Assembly: GCF_002005565.1 (NCBI RefSeq) | Contig: NZ_BDJC01000031.1 | Coordinates: 24,393-88,392, forward strand | DNA: 64,000 bases | From: Streptomyces sp. JHA26 | Lineage (GTDB): Bacteria > Actinomycetota > Actinomycetes > Streptomycetales > Streptomycetaceae | Direction: 5' to 3' | In this document: positions 61,374 to 64,000 of the stretch, one piece after another | How positions within the stretch are numbered: position 1 is the first letter of the stretch | Layout: each line of letters starts with the position of its first letter | Program-made: the position numbers and the translations under genes | The notes under the pieces: generated by a model | The model's input: only the letters and a program-made list of their open reading frames with translations | What the model was told of the DNA's origin: nothing | The model's database searches: none

Positions 61374-62666
61374 ATGAATACTGAGGGTCACCCGGAAGCA
61401 ACGGCGCGCCGGGGCCTGGAACTCACCCCGTTCCGAGGCCTCCGTTACGACCCCGACCGGGTCGGCAGCCTGGCCGCCGTGACGTCCCCTCCGTACGACG
61501 TCGTGGTCCGCCCCGACGGGCTGCTCCACCTCGAGTCCGCCGACCCGCACAACATCGTCCGGCTGATCCTGCCCCAGGCCGCCACGCCGGACGCCCGCAA
61601 CGCCCAGGCCGCCGACACGCTGCGCCGCTGGCGGTCCGAGGGCGTCCTCACCGCCGACGCGGAACCGGGCCTGTACGTGTACGAGCAGCGCGACGGCGCC
61701 GGCCTGCTGCAACGCGGCATCATCGGCGCCCTGCGGGTGTCCGACCCGGCGGAGCAGGTGGTACTGCCGCACGAGGACGTCATACCGCACGTCGTCGCCG
61801 ACCGCGCGGCACTGATGCGGGCCACCTCGGCGAACCTCGAGCCGCTCCTGCTGACCTACCGGGGCGACGGCGCGACGGCCGCGACGACCACCGTCGTGGA
61901 GCGCACCGCCGGACGGCCGCCGCTCCTGTCGACGACCACGGAGGACGGCTTCTGCCACCGCCTGTGGTCACTCACCGACCCCGACGACCTGGCCCGCGTC
62001 CGGGCCGAACTCGCGGAGCACCAGGCCCTGATCGCCGACGGCCACCACCGCTGGGCGACCTACCGCAGGCTCCGCGCGGAGCACCCCTCCCCCAGCCCCT
62101 GGGACCACGGCCTCGTCCTGCTGGTCGACACGGCCCGCTATCCGCTCCGCGTCCGCGCCATCCACCGTCTGCTGCACGGCCTCCCGGTGAGCGACGCGGT
62201 GGCGGCCCTGGACGGCCACTTCCGCGTCCGGCGCCTGGAGACGTCCCTGCCCGAGGCCATGGACGCCCTGGCGGAGGCCGCCGGCGCGGGCAACGCGTTC
62301 CTGCTCGCCGGCGACGGCGCCTTCCACCTCGTGGACCGGCCGGACACCGGTCTGCTGGCCCGCACGGTCCCCACCGACCGTCCCGAGGCCTGGCGCACCC
62401 TGGACGCCACCGTCCTGCACGCCACGCTCCTCGCCCACGTCTGGCGCATCCCCGAGGACTCCGCGGCCCACATCGCGTACATCCACGACACGGCGGCCAC
62501 GGTCGAGAAGGCGGAACGCGACGGCGGTACGGCCGTCCTGATGCACCCCGTGCGCGAGGAGGTCGTCCGCGACCTGGCCCGACAGGGCGTCACGATGCCC
62601 CGCAAGTCGACGTCGTTCGGCCCGAAGCCGGCCTCGGGCCTGGTGCTGCGCGCGCTGGACCTGTGA
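61374..62666 (+). CDS. DUF1015 family protein
   Basis: A 430-residue protein. Hallmarks are FRGLRYDPDRVGSLAAVTSPPYDVV near the start, PHNIVRLILP, YVYEQ, LPHEDVIPHVVADR and IADGHHRWATYRRL. The DGHHR motif in the middle resembles a nuclease or phosphatase active site, but no function is proven. It is divergent from the HAD gene with 72 bp between the starts, a pairing often kept in actinobacteria. Confidence 0.88.
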   Translation: MNTEGHPEATARRGLELTPFRGLRYDPDRVGSLAAVTSPPYDVVVRPDGLLHLESADPHNIVRLILPQAATPDARNAQAADTLRRWRSEGVLTADAEPGLYVYEQRDGAGLLQRGIIGALRVSDPAEQVVLPHEDVIPHVVADRAALMRATSANLEPLLLTYRGDGATAATTTVVERTAGRPPLLSTTTEDGFCHRLWSLTDPDDLARVRAELAEHQALIADGHHRWATYRRLRAEHPSPSPWDHGLVLLVDTARYPLRVRAIHRLLHGLPVSDAVAALDGHFRVRRLETSLPEAMDALAEAAGAGNAFLLAGDGAFHLVDRPDTGLLARTVPTDRPEAWRTLDATVLHATLLAHVWRIPEDSAAHIAYIHDTAATVEKAERDGGTAVLMHPVREEVVRDLARQGVTMPRKSTSFGPKPASGLVLRALDL

Positions 62667-62724
62667 CCCGGCATGACGAAGGGGCGGGACCCGGTGCACG
62701 GGCCCGCCCCTTCGTCATACCGGG
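62667..62724. terminator. Bidirectional terminator
   Basis: A 22-bp inverted repeat with one mismatch (62667-62688 and 62703-62724) and a 14-nt loop begins right after the DUF1015 stop and faces the convergent TPR gene. Confidence 0.85.
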
Positions 62725-62730
62725 TGGACG

Positions 62731-64000
62731 TCAGTCCTTCTCGCCGTCCTCGACGTCCTTGCCGTCCGCGTCGCCGTCCTCGCCGGCCGGACCGTCCGCG
62801 TCGCTCTCGTGCACGCCGTCGTCCTCGCGCTCGTCGAGGGCGTCCACGAACTCCACCCCGTCCAGCTCGGCGAGCCGGTCGGAGGCGTCCGTGCTGCCGT
62901 CCCGGTCGGACTCCACGGCCTTGGCGAACCACTCCCGCGCCTCCTGTTCCCGGCCGGCGGCCAGCAACGCGTCGGCGTAGGCGTACCGCAGTCGTGCGGT
63001 CCACGGCTGCACGGAGTGGGAGGCCAGCTCGGGGCTCTGCAGCGTCACGATGGCCGCGTCCAGCTGCCCCATGTCGCGCCGGGCGCCGGCCGCCACGAGC
63101 CGCATCTCGACCTGTCCGGCCTTGTCCAGCTTCTGCACCTCGGGGGCGCCGGCCATGTCCAGCGCCTTCTCCGGCCGGCCGAGGCCGCGCTCGCAGTCGG
63201 CCATGACCGGCCACAGCTCCACGGAGCCGGTCATCCGCCGGGCGGCCCGGAACTCGGCGAGCGCCTCCGCGTACTTCTGGTTGGCGTACGCGGCGAACCC
63301 GCCCGCCTCGCGTACGGCGGCGACACGCGACGCCAGTCGGAGGGCCACCTTGGAGTAGCCGTACGCGGCTTCGGGGTCCTCGTCGAGGAGCCGGGCGACC
63401 ATCACGAGGTTCCTGGCGACGTCCTCCGCGAGCGTCTTGGGCAGGCTCTGCAGCTCCTGCTTGACGTCCTTGTCGATCTCGTCGCCGGTGACCTCCTCGG
63501 GGATCGGCAGCCTCTTGATCGGCTCCCGGTCACGGTCCCGCTCCTCGCGGAAACGGCCACCGCCGCCCTGCCGGTCGTCACGCCCACGGAAGCCGCCCGG
63601 TCGCCCGCCGCGGTCGTCCCGACGGGGGCCGCGCCCACCGCGATCGTCCCGCCCGCGGTACCCACCGCGGTCACCGCCACGGTCCCCACCGCGGCTGTCG
63701 TCACGGCGGTAGCCACCACGGTCGTCGTCGCGCCGGCCGAAGCCACCACGGTCGTCACGACGGTCGTCGCGACGGAAGGAGGGACGGTCACCCCCACGCT
63801 CGTCACGACGGTCGTCCCTGCGGTCGTCACGCCGGAACGAAGGACGCTCACCGCGGTCACCGCGGTCGTCGCGACGGAAGGACGGACGGTCACCCCCACG
63901 GTCGTCACGGCGGAACGACGGGCGGTCACCGCGATCGTCGCGGCGGAAGGGGGACGGTCGCCCCCACGGTCGTCCCTGCGGTCGTCCCTGCGGTCGTCAC
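62731..64000 (-). CDS. TPR protein with Arg/Asp/Gly-rich N-terminal repeats; frameshifted and cut by the window edge
   Basis: The body, ending at 62731, has helical TPR-like repeats (AYGYSKVALRLASRVAAVREAGGFAAYANQKYAEALAEFRAARRM, SVELWPVMADCERGLGRPEKAL, AARRDMGQLDAAIVTL, ARLRYAYADALLAAGREQEAREWFAKAV) and an acidic tail. Upstream it continues without a start codon through EEVTGDEIDKDVKQELQSLPKTLAEDVARNL and into RDDRGG/RPSF repeats. One repeat unit near 63949 is one base short; beyond it the repeat frame changes, and the original frame meets a stop at 63997-63999. The real start lies beyond the window if the short unit is an error. The first in-frame start otherwise is the GTG at 63405. Confidence 0.7.
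63560..64000 (-). repeat. Coding repeats of Arg-Asp-Asp-Arg / Arg-Gly-Gly units
   Basis: The minus strand encodes many imperfect copies of RRDDRGGDRPSF and RDDRGGYR in units of 33-48 bases. The underlying DNA repeat on the plus strand is the ggtcgtc/cggaa pattern. Most units are a multiple of three; one at about 63934-63968 is 35 bases. Confidence 0.75.

Noticed and set aside
63560..64000. A CRISPR-like array of short direct repeats
   Set aside because: Unit lengths vary (33-48 bases), there are no unique spacers, and the units encode a continuous RDDRGG peptide.

Overview
The window is a 64 kb stretch of chromosome from a Streptomyces or very close relative. The signs are very high GC, strong G/C at codon third positions, frequent GTG and some TTG starts, streptogrisin-type secreted proteases, a sortase-anchored copper monooxygenase, and a core gene order (sepF-like, der-plsC-cmk-tyrA-aroH, rluB-scpB-scpA-parA, ald, pyrG, recN-nadK-tlyA) that I remember from about SCO1749 to SCO1785 of S. 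coelicolor. That synteny is from memory, not from a search.

Layout. 1-9.3 kb is accessory and metabolic: the end of a probable polysaccharide deacetylase, an AAA ATPase, a GntR regulator divergent from a tandem GNAT protein, a DUF402 protein, a methyltransferase, a 44-aa protein, a second GNAT protein, a secreted LPMO, a secreted lipase, and a MarR regulator divergent from a cupin and a membrane protein. 9.4-14 kb holds two streptogrisin-like proteases, a DUF1684 protein and a protein with an extreme cysteine-rich tail. 14.2-22.8 kb holds a SepF-like cell division protein, a glutaryl-CoA-type acyl-CoA dehydrogenase, a DHA2 efflux pump, a GT-C mannosyltransferase, a PAP2 phosphatase, an I78 inhibitor and two Streptomyces-type hypotheticals.

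22.8-36.7 kb is mostly minus-strand core. It carries der, plsC, cmk, tyrA and aroH with 4-nt coupled overlaps, then a Rieske lipoprotein and a nucleotidyltransferase on the plus strand. Next come an ADP-ribosylglycohydrolase and a NrtR-like Nudix regulator with a hairpin operator, and then the segregation operon parA - unknown gene - scpA - scpB - rluB. ald follows. 36.9-48.3 kb has a STAND/TPR ATPase, an ADP-ribose pyrophosphatase-like Nudix protein, pyrG, a GH15 glycosidase, a berberine-bridge-type oxidoreductase, a PucR regulator and a glycosyltransferase.

48.5-64 kb has a MraY/WecA-like membrane protein, then a module of a PAS-GAF-PP2C phosphatase, a coupled cobalamin-binding protein, and a divergent RsbW-like ATPase. 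After it come recN, nadK and tlyA, an SCP2-fold protein, an iron-box-controlled siderophore ABC transporter without a binding-protein gene, a HAD phosphatase, a DUF1015 protein and a TPR protein with Arg/Asp/Gly repeats that runs off the window.

The most interesting system is the 49.4-52.8 kb module. The cobalamin-binding protein carries the W-x9-E-H motif of CarH/LitR photoreceptors but has no MerR DNA-binding domain. It is translationally coupled to the PP2C phosphatase, which suggests light or B12 input into partner switching rather than direct transcription control. Other points of note are a one-base frameshift in the repeat array at 63949-63953, a hairpin that combines an inverted-repeat operator with the ribosome binding site of the Nudix regulator gene, three overlapping palindromes between the MarR gene and its divergent neighbour, and a possible structured leader upstream of the GH15 gene. 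I see no rRNA, tRNA, insertion sequence, prophage or CRISPR array.
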